In this document: in pieces, positions 1 through 9,456 of the stretch
Position numbering within the stretch: position 1 is the first letter of the stretch
How the letters are laid out: the number at the start of each line of letters is the position of its first letter
Translations under genes and position numbers: made by a program
Source of the DNA: Thinopyrum elongatum
Taxonomy: Eukaryota; Streptophyta; Magnoliopsida; Poales; Poaceae
DNA: 64,000 nucleotides
Assembly: GCA_011799875.1 (NCBI GenBank)
Contig: CM022301.1
Location: 12,853,570 to 12,917,569, forward strand
Direction: 5' to 3'
Notes under the pieces: model-generated
What the model was told of the DNA's origin: nothing
Seen by the model: only the letters and a program-made list of their open reading frames with translations
The model's database searches: none

Positions 1-802
1 AATACCTGCAACTCGTTTTGCGATTCAGTCAAGAACAACTGCCGCTGCCGTCGACTGCAGATTGGATGCTGCCTGTGAGCGCGATCGTCGAATGACTTCT
101 GAATTTCCTCGAGACGAGTGCGCTCGGCCAAAGTGGCTACGCGCACGGCCTCCAAAGCCTGGGCCTTGGTGGTCGTGCCAACGATGGGAGTCCGGAGGAC
201 ATGCTCGTTCCTGCGCTACAGTTCTTCTCTCTGCTGAGCGGTGAGGGGTTGCGGGTAGTACTCATCGTTGGTATGCGATGGACCACCGTCCTCACCCCCA
301 CCACGGCCGTACCTTGGCGGGCTATGCCGCCGCCGGGTCGCTGCTCTCACACTTGGAAGGAACGTCCGAGTGATCCGACACCGGGTCGAGCAAGTCGTAG
401 AGGGATTCGTCGGGCTCGATTGCCGCGATCTGCGGAGTGGAGGACTGGCGAGCCGCCGCGTGCCTCACCCACCGCTGGAGCCGAGAGCGACCGGATCGCT
501 TGCGACGGCGAACGGGCGGGAAGGGCAAACGCCACCGGGGCCGATTGGTACTGAGTCGACGGCTGCCGAAGGAGGACACCGCAGGAGCTTGCGCGGAAGT
601 GCGCTGCTCCGCGAATAGGGAGCGCCTCAGCGTCCAAAGGGGCTTTTTGAAGCCACGCTGAATCATCGGCGACAAAACTAAGAGCGCCGAGACGGATCTC
701 GCGACCTAGGAACAGTCCGCCGCCGGAAGTCATGGTGAAGATGATGAAAAACGCAACCACGCCGGAAGTCGCTTAGATGCCTGCCCCACGGTGGGCGCCA
801 AC
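1..802 (-). mobile_element. Ty3/gypsy-type LTR retrotransposon, 5' internal region (partial)
   Basis: On the minus strand the LTR end at 803 is followed immediately by a primer-binding-site sequence: TTGGCGCCCACCGTGGGGC read right to left from 802 to about 784. This PBS type is common in Triticeae gypsy elements. The remaining ~780 bp is untranslated leader and the start of gag territory. Several minus-strand frames of 100-140 codons are open, but none shows a gag or zinc-knuckle motif, so I call no protein. The element continues beyond the left window edge. Confidence 0.7.
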
Positions 803-1500
803 TGTCGTGGGAATAGATCTGACAGTAGAGAATAGGGGTACGTATGAGTGGGCAGAGCCTAGCTACGGCGAGGTTGTACACTCGAATTTTACGAGTTCAG
901 GCCCCTCTCGGAAGAGGTAAAGACCCTACGTCTCGGTGCTGCGGGAGCTTTGTTTTCTGGTGTGATGAGTTACAGAGGGTGCGAACCCTTGTGCAGGAGC
1001 AGAAGGGCGGCTTATATAGAGTCCGCTGGCCCCTCATGAATGCCCCGACACCCAAGGGTTCGATGGAGAAATAAAGGGTCGAGCGTTAGTGGTAACGTCT
1101 GTATTTAGTGCTATTTATGGTGGCGAACTGATTGTCTGACTGTTGCCATCCCAGGGTGGCTCTAGGTCTTCTGCCTTCGAGTGACGCTTGGTACTTCGAG
1201 TGAATAGGGACGGTCGAGTGACAGAGAAGCTTCCGAATGGATTCCGTGTTCGAGTGACTTGTATGCTGCAGTCATTTTAGTCGGTCCCTCCTTCGTAACT
1301 TTGTAGGTCTTGGATTCTTGTACGTAATGCCTTTGGGTAGGGTATGTAGGTCAGGCCTGGGACCCTACCCTAGGTACATGTCCTCGTCATCCACCTCTTC
1401 TAACTCCGGCGAGCCCTGCTGTCGGAGAAGGAGGGGCGGTGGTCCTACGATCCCAAGTGGCTTGGTCCCCGGCGATGGTTGGAGCGGACCTGAGCTGTAG
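803..1500 (-). mobile_element. Gypsy-type LTR (outer boundary not resolved)
   Basis: The plus strand starts TGTCGTGGGA at 803, directly abutting the PBS, so this is the inner end of a 5' LTR transcribed on the minus strand. Read on the minus strand it carries a TATA-like CTATATAAGCC at about 1010-1021, and downstream a stretch rich in 'accgagacgtagggt' and 'gaggggcctgaactcg' wording that I know from the R-U5 part of Triticeae gypsy LTRs. The 5' (right) end is not certain; the second LTR needed to fix it is outside the window, and the true end may lie anywhere from about 1300 to 1810. Confidence 0.6.
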
Positions 1501-2190
1501 TCGGCGGGACCTGATTGCGTTTTCCTCTTTCAGATGGAGGTCCTCTTTGCAAATTTCAGGGACTATGTCAAGATATTACTTCCTTTAGAGTCCTCCTGCA
1601 AGCTTTGTACTTTCACAACAGAAATCTAACGAAGCTCTCTGGGTTTCCTGTTAAAAAAAAAGTACCCAGCACCCACGCGACCCTGAGGGGGCAGGGCCCA
1701 CGGTGTCACGACGTGGAGACGTCGCCGACAACCCTGAGGGGGCGTGGCACTTTGGGTTTTATCTACAAATATTTCTCTCTCTCGTACTAGTAATTATCGC
1801 GAACACAAAAAGCGGAAGGGATCAGGACAGCTGTGTTTCTAGTTGCTTCGACCAGAATCGTGCACTACCAAAAAGAGAGGAAGGGATTAGGACGCGCACG
1901 AGAACCAGAAGAAGCAAGAAGTCAGAGAGATACGAGAAGAGAAGAAGGGAGCGGGTCGGCTGTGCATGCAGATAGGAGGAGGTGTGGTAAGAGCTCTCGT
2001 CCTCGTACTTGTGGCTGAATTGGGTGGGAGTTTGGTTCTCGTTGGGCGATGAGATGAGATGGGCTCTCGATCGGGTGTGTTTTGGCTGGGTGGGTGAGTG
2101 ATGTCTAGTCGAGGAAATCAGCTGCCGTATTTACGATTCGTCTGATCTGATCCGTACGAGATGTTTGAGTTCCAGAGAGTGGTTTTTCAG
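1501..2190. other. Unassigned stretch, possibly rest of the LTR plus promoter-distal DNA
   Basis: No convincing coding sequence. Two similar GC-rich blocks, each containing 'ccctgaggggg', lie at about 1680-1700 and 1730-1745. From about 1860 to 1975 the plus strand is strongly purine-rich. The left half may still belong to the gypsy LTR; the right half looks like unique DNA upstream of the GRAS gene. Confidence 0.3.
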
Positions 2191-2711
2191 CTCCTGGGTG
2201 CCTAGGCACCCTCTATGAACAGTAAAATCAAAATAAATAGAAAAAAATAAAAAAATTCTGAAACTTTACAACATCAAAGATGATCAAACTTTGTAGGTGC
2301 TTGTAAGTTTTCATGCCGAAAAACCATTCTAGGAGCTTTACACACGAAAAAGATTTCAGTGCTTGAAGTTTTGAGCATTTTTATTACTGAAATCTGAAAC
2401 TCATTCGTATACCTTTCTCTACATGATATTTTGGCATGAAAACTTGCAAAAACCTACAAAGTTTGAACATCTTTGATGTTGCAAAGTTTCAGATTTTTTT
2501 GATTTTGTTTTCTACTCCCTCCGTTCGGAATTACTTGTCTCGGAAATGTATGTATCTAGAACTAAAATACTGTATGTATCTAGAACTAAAATAGTACATT
2601 TCCGAGACAAATAATATTTTAGTTCTAGATATATACATTTCCGAGACAAGTAATTCCGAACGGAGGGAGTATTTTTTTACTGTTCATAGAGGGTGCCAAG
2701 GCACCCTCTAG
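2191..2711. mobile_element. Foldback (long-TIR) MITE
   Basis: The two ends are inverted copies of one another: 'cctaggcaccctctatgaac' near 2201 matches the reverse complement of the block around 2682-2708. The inverted homology continues inward: the arm at about 2258-2315 (gaaactttacaacatcaaag onward) is the reverse complement of about 2430-2490. Without its nested Stowaway the element is about 366 bp and would fold into one long hairpin. A target duplication is not clean (AGCT is seen near both ends), so I do not assign a superfamily. It sits 60-70 bp upstream of the putative TATA of the GRAS gene. Confidence 0.7.
2515..2669. mobile_element. Stowaway MITE (Tc1/mariner type), nested
   Basis: The 155-bp element begins CTCCCTCCGTTCGGAATTAC and ends with its reverse complement, flanked on both sides by TA (2513-2514 and 2670-2671). 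The terminus and TA duplication are diagnostic of Triticeae Stowaway MITEs. The centre contains direct repeats of 'tatctagaactaaaata'. It is inserted inside the right arm of the foldback element, so it is the younger insertion. Confidence 0.92.
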
Positions 2712-3034
2712 CTGTCACACCTTTCTCTCGAGTTCCATACGGTCTGAGTGGTCGGTCAATCTTTTCACTGATTTATTTATATATGTATGCTTACGGTTGC
2801 ACTGATAAAGCAAAGTCTTCTAGTCTGATTATTTGTCCTGTCACCTCACCTACCATGGAATAAACAGTTCATCGTTTCCTTTCTTTTGTTATTATGTACG
2901 TACAGGAACAGGTCATGGACAACTAATCAGCGTTCGTTCGTTTATTATACCAAGTTATCAATCAATCAAAGTACATGAAGGCAGAGAACATCCAAGTGAG
3001 AGCTGATCCATTGTAAGCGACATCAAGACATAAT
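2712..3034 (+). promoter_or_regulatory. Putative core promoter and 5' UTR of the GRAS gene
   Basis: This is the 323 bp between the foldback MITE and the start codon. A TATA-like TTTATATAT lies at 2777-2785, about 250 bp upstream of the ATG. An in-frame stop (TAA at 3014-3016) precedes the ATG at 3035, so the reading frame does not extend further upstream. The transcription start is not known, and a 5' UTR intron, common in PAT1-branch GRAS genes, cannot be excluded. The MITE pair directly upstream limits or supplies any distal promoter. Confidence 0.35.
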
Positions 3035-4843
3035 ATGGAACAGAGTTTACGTGACATTGAGACCCTTCTGATGGCACCTGATGCTGCTGATGATGAGGTT
3101 GACGAAACCAAGCTTGCTCATGCTCAGCTCGCGAGGACATGGAGCCATGATGGGTCACGACAGCCTTTGCCTGGAGTTGTTCGCTCACAATTGGCATCTG
3201 GAAGCACGAAGCATGAGTTGTTCGACGAAACCAAGCCTGCTCATGCTCAGCTCGCGAGGACATGGAGCCATGATTGGTCACGACAGCCTTTGCCTGAAGT
3301 TGTTCTCTCACAATTTGTATCTGGAAGCACGAAGCATGAGTTGTTCGACGAAACCAAGCCTGCTCATGCTCAGCTCGCGAGGACATGGAGCCATGATTGG
3401 TCACGACAGCCTTTGCCTGAAATTGTTCTCTCACAATTTGTATCTGGAAGCACGAAGCATGAGTTGTTCGACGAAACCAAGCCTGCTCATGCTAAGCTCG
3501 CGAGGACATGGAGCCATGGGTCACGACAGCCATTGTCTGGAGTTGTTGGCCCACAATTTGCATCTGGAAGCACTAAGCATGAGTTGTTCGACGAAACCAA
3601 GCCTGCTCATGCTCAGCTCGCGAGGACATGGAGCCATGGGTCACGACAGCCACAATTTGCATCTGGAAGCTATGAATTTCGTCCACAGAAACAACAAAGG
3701 GAGGATCCACAACTCATTGTGACGCATCTACTAACCAAGTGCGCTGAGGTACTAAGCGAGGACAGGACACAGGAGTTCCTAAAGCTTGTTCAGGTAACTC
3801 GTGGGACCGTTTCGATCAGCGGGGAGCCAATCCAGCGTCTAGGTGCTTACCTACTAGAGGGTTTGGTTGCAAGACACGGAAACTCCGGTACAAACATCTA
3901 CCGTGCTTTGAAATGCCGCAAGCCTCAGAGCAAGGAGCTTCTCTCCTACATGAAGATTTTATACGATATCTGTCCTTACTTCAAGTTTGGATACATGGCA
4001 GCTAATGGGGCGATTGCAGAGGCACTGAGGACTGAGGACAATATCCACATAATTGATTTTCAGATCGCTCAAGGGACTCAGTGGATTTCACTGATACAAG
4101 CTCTAGCTGCAAGGCCTGGGGGTCCACCTCATGTGCGGATCACTGGAATCGATGACCCGGTGTCGGAGTATGCCCGAGGTGAAGGTCTGGAAATTGTTGG
4201 GAACATGCTGGAAACCATGTCTAAAGGATTCAATATACCTCTGGAGTTTACACCTCTACCTGTCTATGCTACTCAAGTCACAGAAGGAATGCTTGAGATC
4301 AGACCAGGTGAAGCACTTGCGGTCAACTTCACACTTCAGCTACACCACATCCCAGATGAGAGCGTGGATGTCAACAATCCACGGGATGGGTTGCTCCGGA
4401 TGGTGAAAGGATTGTTCCCAAAGCCAAAGGTGACTACGTTGGTGGAGCAGGAGTCGAACACCAACACGACACATTTCTTTACCAGGTTTGTCGAGACCAT
4501 GGATTACTATTGTGCCATGTTCGAGTCTATCGACGCCAACTTGCCTCGAGACAGCAAAGAGAGGATAGGTGTGGAGCAACACTGCCTGGCCAAGGATATC
4601 GTGAACATCATCGCATGCGAGCGGGAGGACAGAGTGGAGAGGCATGAGCTCCTTGGCAAGTGGAAATCGAGGCTGAGCATGGCTGGTTTCAAGCCTTACC
4701 CACTGAGTACGTACGTGAACTCGGTGATAAAGAAGCTTCTCACGTCATTCTACTCTGACAAGTACACGCTAGAGGAGAAGGATGGTGCAATGCTCCTCGG
4801 CTGGAAGAAGAGAAAGTTGATATCTACCTCTGCATGGCACTGA
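3035..4843 (+). CDS. GRAS-family transcription regulator, PAT1 branch (CIGR-like), with N-terminal tandem repeats
   Basis: The predicted protein is 602 residues, uninterrupted and intronless. Residues 1-22 contain LRDIETLLMAPD, resembling the short helix that precedes the GRAS domain in PAT1-branch proteins. Residues 23-212 are five tandem repeats. From about 226 the full GRAS domain follows: leucine-rich region I, the IHIID motif of the VHIID core at 337-341, leucine-rich region II with VNFTLQLHHI at 430-439, a PFYRE-type segment around RFVETMDYY, and a terminal SAW motif ending LISTSAWH. From memory the C-terminal half is close to rice chitin-inducible gibberellin-responsive proteins (CIGR1/CIGR2), nuclear regulators in elicitor, gibberellin or phytochrome signalling. 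The usual long N-terminus of that group is missing and the repeat array takes its place, so this may be a divergent or N-terminally rearranged paralogue. Start chosen because a stop lies seven codons upstream. Confidence 0.93.
   Translation: MEQSLRDIETLLMAPDAADDEVDETKLAHAQLARTWSHDGSRQPLPGVVRSQLASGSTKHELFDETKPAHAQLARTWSHDWSRQPLPEVVLSQFVSGSTKHELFDETKPAHAQLARTWSHDWSRQPLPEIVLSQFVSGSTKHELFDETKPAHAKLARTWSHGSRQPLSGVVGPQFASGSTKHELFDETKPAHAQLARTWSHGSRQPQFASGSYEFRPQKQQREDPQLIVTHLLTKCAEVLSEDRTQEFLKLVQVTRGTVSISGEPIQRLGAYLLEGLVARHGNSGTNIYRALKCRKPQSKELLSYMKILYDICPYFKFGYMAANGAIAEALRTEDNIHIIDFQIAQGTQWISLIQALAARPGGPPHVRITGIDDPVSEYARGEGLEIVGNMLETMSKGFNIPLEFTPLPVYATQVTEGMLEIRPGEALAVNFTLQLHHIPDESVDVNNPRDGLLRMVKGLFPKPKVTTLVEQESNTNTTHFFTRFVETMDYYCAMFESIDANLPRDSKERIGVEQHCLAKDIVNIIACEREDRVERHELLGKWKSRLSMAGFKPYPLSTYVNSVIKKLLTSFYSDKYTLEEKDGAMLLGWKKRKLISTSAWH
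3101..3670 (+). repeat. Coding minisatellite in the GRAS N-terminus (5 copies, 123-bp unit)
   Basis: Copies start at GACGAAACCAAG at 3101, 3224, 3347, 3470 and 3590. The first three periods are exactly 123 nt (41 codons), the fourth 120 nt, and the fifth copy is shortened. Each unit encodes DETKPAHAQLARTWSH, then an SRQPLP segment and SGSTKHELF. Copies two and three are almost identical at the nucleotide level, which points to recent expansion. Length variation is in whole codons, so the frame is kept. Confidence 0.95.
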
Positions 4844-4853
4844 CAATTATATA

Positions 4854-4957
4854 CTCCCTCCGTCCCAATATTAGTTGTCGTTGAAATGTATGTATCTAGA
4901 CGTATTTTAGTGCTAGATACATCCATTTGAGCGACAACTAATATGCGACGGAGGGAG
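4854..4957. mobile_element. Stowaway MITE in the GRAS 3' UTR
   Basis: A 104-bp element starts CTCCCTCCGTCCCAATATTAG and ends in the imperfect reverse complement (GCGACGGAGGGAG), with TA on both sides (4852-4853, 4958-4959). Its first base lies only 10 bp after the GRAS stop codon, so it is almost certainly inside the transcript and could form a hairpin in the 3' UTR or supply polyadenylation signals. Confidence 0.92.
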
Positions 4958-5157
4958 TATATGTTCATCGGAAGAAGAGAAGAGATGGAAACACAGGTGA
5001 TACACCCGAGTCCCTGGTCTCCTTTCCAAACTCCCTTTGATACATGATGCTATACATCAAATGTAGACCAGGATTAGATTGTCCAAGTTGTATGATAATT
5101 ACAGTTTTTCCTGCGCTTCCATGTATTCACCAATCTCTCACGCAATGATATCTTGGA

Positions 5158-5318
5158 CAGTGGCGGAGTGTGAACCAAATATTTTGGAGGGGGGGGGGGG
5201 GGGGGCGCAAATGTGATATTTTGACTAGAAAAGTCTAGGAAATAAGCATATTTGGCAAAAAAATCCTCTAGGAAGGGGGCCCATGACCCGGAATTGTCCC
5301 GCCGACACTCCGCCATTG
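5158..5318. mobile_element. hAT-type MITE with a long G tract
   Basis: The element is 161 bp with 14-bp inverted termini (CAGTGGCGGAGTGT against CAATGGCGGAGTGT read from the other end), flanked by a perfect 8-bp duplication ATCTTGGA at 5150-5157 and 5319-5326. Eight-base duplications and CA-starting termini fit hAT. It contains a run of about 19 G at about 5188-5206. Confidence 0.85.
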
Positions 5319-5326
5319 ATCTTGGA

Positions 5327-7764
5327 GGGGATATAAATCACATCTAGCTTTAATAAAAGCCCCACAACTCTAGACATTCATGGAGGAAGCAAATAACGAA
5401 CTGTTATGCAGTTGACAGATTGTAGCATAGTGTAAGGAACGAATCATCAAATCTGAAAAATAGTGCAATGGATGAGTTGTACTGTATGTACCCAAATTAC
5501 ATGTATTAATGTTGCACCCCCAAAACTTGGCCAAGAAAAATCAAGAGCTGGATAGGTGACGCGCATATGGTCACGCTTGTTACATCAGTTTCCCGTGTAC
5601 AGGGAGAGAGCATATGATACATATATAGTAAATCATTAATAGCGTACGTTGCCGCGCCCGTCTATTTGTACAATAAAATGATAGAATTTTTCATAAATAT
5701 ATGGCCACACAAAACATATTAAATTTGCATAAACATAATCATATAGTCGGTACTCAAGGGAAATCTCATATATACTCGGTAAAACAAGGTTTACGGATAC
5801 AAATTGGCTTGTATGACAACATACACTACAATGTATGTAGTAAATACAAGTAATCAGTACTGTCAAGGCGGATAATAAACAACAGCAAACATAAACATGT
5901 AACAGGAGACATGAATTGTCATTGTAGATTGTATACATGGTGCATTAATGAAATATTCACAAGCCTCTGCTCGAAGGGCCGCCATGTTTGGCAACAAAGA
6001 AGAATTAGATGAGCCTGATGCACCTGGCCATTTCTTGTGGATTGCATCACATTCATGAGAGAAGAGTGTTAACAAAGATTTACCAGAAAGCATCGTACAT
6101 CACCTATCAAATGACAAAATGGAAATTCAGAGACATCATCATTATGAATTAACAGGCAGGAAATTAGATATAGTCTTGCACAATGCTTACACTCAAACAT
6201 CTTGGATAGAGGTTTAATTCAAACCATGAAATTTCATGCTGATTTCATGTGGGCAATAAATTTACCACAATCCAAGAAACAGGAAAATAAATCATGTTAT
6301 TTCATCAGAAGGAAGCACATCTAGATTTGTTCTATAGTAGCTTCAATGATGGCATGGTGGAGAGAGATGGACCCAGCACCGGCTAATAACCAAGAAAGGG
6401 AGAAAACCCCGATAAATACACAACTAACAAAACTGTGTTTGATCTATGTAGCCTTGTAATTTACCACTACTTCCGGTTGGAAGTGGATATGCCATAGCAA
6501 CCTGTATATCGAAATAGTTCTCGAGTTGAAAAACGTAGTTTATACAAATCGCTTTTATCCGTTAAGGACATTTGTCATGAATCATGATCTTCAAACCAGG
6601 GGTTAACTCTCTTGACAGAATAAAGAGTTCTCTTATTGACCGCACAATTCCATTATAATCCTCATGTATCATTACCAGAATGAATTATCCAAGGAATCAA
6701 TCAGCTATTGGTAACAAATACCTAAGCTTACGGAAGCGGACGAAGAGCACACGGCGACAACCCCCACTGAAATCTTAGCCGGTGGACAGTTTGATCGTGA
6801 TCCGTGCATGGTTAATCGAAATGATTTTCACTTCGTCGATACAGCAGCCATGAGTATATGCAAACAGTTACGACCTGCACATACATATTTAATTCGAGGT
6901 GGAGAGCACATGTAGTACAGAATCTCAATGGTGATCATTTATTGACTTGCCTGAAGTCATTCATTACTACCTGGACTTTCCTAGCGCATGAACAACAATA
7001 ATATTAGAGGCCTTAATCACTAACCAATGCGTATATTTCTTTTTGCCAGATACAGAAGGAGCAGCAGCTTGCCAAGCCTCACCGACGAAGTCACTGTTTA
7101 TCTTCCTCCAGAAGAACATATCTCTAGGAAGAGACTCCGCCTTAGATCGGGCACGGCGCGCAAGATTATCTAACTCCATCCTTGCATCAATGATTCCTAT
7201 CATTTGGGAAATGGTTCCGCCGCCAACTCCATCCTTGGATCCAGGATCCGCTTGCCGAACCAGGTAACCCCTGCTTGATTGTCGGCGGAAGAGCCGTTTA
7301 ATATCATCCTTCTGATCTTCCAATCATCGAAGTAAGAGATGTGTGGCAGCGTGCCATGTGGCAGGTTAAATATGCTGAGGTTAAGATTGCCCACTATGGA
7401 AATCTGAATTCAGGACAACAGCATTTTGCTAGTTGGCGTGTTCCTTGGGGTTTAATTACTTGGGTGGGTGATGGATGAACTTCACCTGAAGGAACATGTG
7501 GCAGCCCTGAAGATGAGTTACAGTCCTGTTCCGTAGGCATCAGTCTGAAGTGGTGTGAGGCCGATATGAGGTCAGAGATTATATATTTGCACCAATCAAA
7601 AATTAATGATGTTGTTTGTCCGTGATATAGCTCCCCAGTAGTGGATAGAAGTTGTGTCATGCTACTTTGAAGGTGCAAGTAGTCATTACAAAAATTACAA
7701 ATCCCATCTTGAACCAATCTTTTTCTAAGTTGTTTGAACCATGTTCGGTGAGTAGCCTAGTGAC
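5327..7764. other. Intergenic region with possible minus-strand exon fragments
   Basis: The region is mostly AT-rich unique sequence. Two minus-strand open stretches read like ordinary protein rather than low-complexity shadows: 6093-5863 (contains LFSHECDAIHKKWPGASGS) and 7323-6967 (see separate entry). No complete gene, tRNA or transposon boundary is seen. Without transcript data I do not assemble these pieces into a gene. Confidence 0.3.
6967..7323 (-). CDS. Unrecognised open reading frame, possible gene fragment
   Basis: A 118-codon minus-strand frame contains ISQMIGIIDARMELDNLARR and RDMFFWRKINSDFVGEAWQ. The composition is balanced and not repetitive, unlike the shadow frames elsewhere in the window. 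An overlapping minus frame at 7394-7200 and another at 7717-7394 lie upstream and could be further exons or the same ancestral frame after indels. I recognise no family or motif. It may be a decayed gene fragment; function unknown. Confidence 0.22.
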   Translation of the reverse strand: MEDQKDDIKRLFRRQSSRGYLVRQADPGSKDGVGGGTISQMIGIIDARMELDNLARRARSKAESLPRDMFFWRKINSDFVGEAWQAAAPSVSGKKKYTHWLVIKASNIIVVHALGKSR

Positions 7765-7946
7765 CATAGTTTTAAATAGCCGGCTATAGCCCCGCTATAG
7801 CTGCGCTATAGCTGTTTGAGCATGTTGCCGCTATTTGATTTCATGTACAATTTGTCGCTATAGCCTCGCTATGGCCCGCTAAAGCCCCGCTATAGCTGTT
7901 TTTAAGGGCTGCCGCTATATACCATAGCCCGCTATTTAAAACATTG
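7765..7946. mobile_element. hAT-type MITE ('ctatagc'-rich)
   Basis: The 182-bp element has inverted ends (CATAGTTTTAAATAGC... and the reverse complement of ...GCTATTTAAAACATTG) and a perfect 8-bp duplication CTAGTGAC at 7757-7764 and 7947-7954. The interior repeats CCGCTATAGC-type words on both strands. The duplication length places it in the hAT superfamily. Confidence 0.88.
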
Positions 7947-7954
7947 CTAGTGAC

Positions 7955-8559
7955 TAGTGAGGTTAGTCTCTGCGGCTTTGAGGATTTGATTACCAATCAA
8001 AATTAATGATGTTTGCTTGCTTAATGGCATGGACGCGGCAAATAAGATGGACAAAGTTCCCAATTTTTCCACGGAGCATTGAATGAAAGTTACGTTTGTG
8101 TACACACCCAGTGCGTAAAAACCTGGAACAAAGCAGTAGTAGTAGAAAGGTAGTAAAAGTGTATCTGACAAACAGAGCCAAAATTTCCAAGGAGCATTGA
8201 ATGTAAATGACGCTGTATCACACGGCAATTACTACCAAGAACTCGGATGAAGTACTACTGTAAACTGTAGAAGTACGAAACGATACTAGTTTATTACATA
8301 ATGCTGAGACAATGTTGGGAACTGTTAGAGTACTCCTCAATCCATTGATCGATGTTTTTCTCTATCGATTGATTGGTGTTTTTTTCTCTAATCTAAAGAT
8401 CATCCATCATGGATCGAAGGTTTTCTCTCTTGCCAATCCAGGCGTGTAGGTGGAGTTGGGACAACTAGACGACCGGCCGATGAGTCATAAGACAGTAGGT
8501 TACCTACGGCATCTGAACATCAGATGACCTTGCTGCAAACAGTGGGTAGGACTATGAGA
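7955..8559. other. Intergenic DNA up to the mitochondrial insert
   Basis: No gene seen. A 19-nt word resembling 'aaggagcattgaatg' occurs at about 8068-8085 and again at 8189-8203, with related flanks. The left junction of the organelle insert lies somewhere between about 8430 and 8600 and cannot be fixed by eye. Confidence 0.3.
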
Positions 8560-8734
8560 TTAACTAGGGCGAGGCGGACCAGGGTCCTCAGATATTTTCC
8601 GTTATCGCGAGCCGGATGGATGAACAACCTCGACCACATAGCTCGAAGCACATTGTGATATCGGTCCTCCCACTTTCAGAAAAAAACACCCTCCGTATGA
8701 CTGAATGAGGAAGAGCTCCTTATGTGGTATCACT

Positions 8735-9181
8735 TTACCACCATCTGAAATGCGCGAAACTCCGATTGGTGGAAGCCAGTCCATGAAGATTCTCCCTTCT
8801 CTTACGTGAAATTCCCCTCTTTCGGTAAGCATCCAGTATCTCAGCAAATGAACATTTCTCTAAGCTTATCCTGTAGCTTATACGTCGTTTGAAAGCTGCT
8901 CCAAGGATCCAACGAATAGCTAAGGTTTGTTGACGATCCCTGGCTACAATCCCAGGAACATCATAAATAGTACCTGCGACTCCTACTTTGACCACTTCGC
9001 ATATTGGCTTTATATTATCTACGGCGTCAACCATAAGTTTTATTACATCGCGTTCAGTTCGAGCTAGGTGGTGAAAAGTTTTATAAACGATAGCACGAAC
9101 TCTCGTTCTTTTACCATCGATCATGCGAAAGTTTACCAATTTCTTGATCAATTCTTTTTGCTCACCATCAAAGTCCCCCAT
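8735..9181 (-). CDS. rps7: Mitochondrial ribosomal protein S7, intact copy in the NUMT
   Basis: The 148-codon frame starts [20 protein letters not shown] and ends in FAHFRWW with TAA. Length and sequence match, from memory, the mitochondrial rps7 of wheat and relatives, a 30S-type small-subunit protein that binds the 3' domain of 18S rRNA. There is no stop, frameshift or visible truncation. In its nuclear position it has no recognisable promoter or targeting presequence, so it is best regarded as a non-functional passenger. One memory-based difference (His instead of Arg in [10 protein letters not shown]) would fit C-to-T decay at a CpG, but this needs a direct comparison. Confidence 0.93.
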   Translation of the reverse strand: MGDFDGEQKELIKKLVNFRMIDGKRTRVRAIVYKTFHHLARTERDVIKLMVDAVDNIKPICEVVKVGVAGTIYDVPGIVARDRQQTLAIRWILGAAFKRRISYRISLEKCSFAEILDAYRKRGISRKRRENLHGLASTNRSFAHFRWW

Positions 9182-9383
9182 ATAGCTGAGAATTTCCGAG
9201 CAATTGAAAGCCGCTTTCGATGACGAAGCCGATAAATTGATATTACGCGATCGTTACTGTCCATCTTTTTCAGCTCTGCTCCCAAAAAGAGAAAGGAGAC
9301 TAATCTTGACGTCGGCGTTGGTTTTTCCAACGAAACACAAGAACATTCTTTCCCGAAAAGGCATTCATTCATTGTTCGTTCTG

Positions 9384-9456
9384 TGCCAGGAACCAGATTT
9401 GAACTGGTGACACGAGGATTTTCAATCCTCTGCTCTACCAACTGAGCTATCCTGAC
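9384..9456 (-). tRNA. trnF-GAA: tRNA-Phe (GAA), plastid-type copy in mitochondrial DNA
   Basis: Read on the minus strand the 73-nt gene runs GTCAGGATAGCTCAG to TTCCTGGCA. The acceptor arm GTCAGGA pairs with TCCTGGC with one G-U, the anticodon stem GAGGA/TCCTC encloses loop TTGAAAA with anticodon GAA, and the T arm contains GTTCAAATC. It is the plastid-derived trnF used by grass mitochondria. All arms are intact; expression from the nucleus is unlikely. Confidence 0.93.

Noticed and set aside
1..780. A gag protein on the minus strand
   Set aside because: Open frames overlap in all phases without a zinc knuckle or gag motif, and the region lies within the first 800 bp after the PBS.
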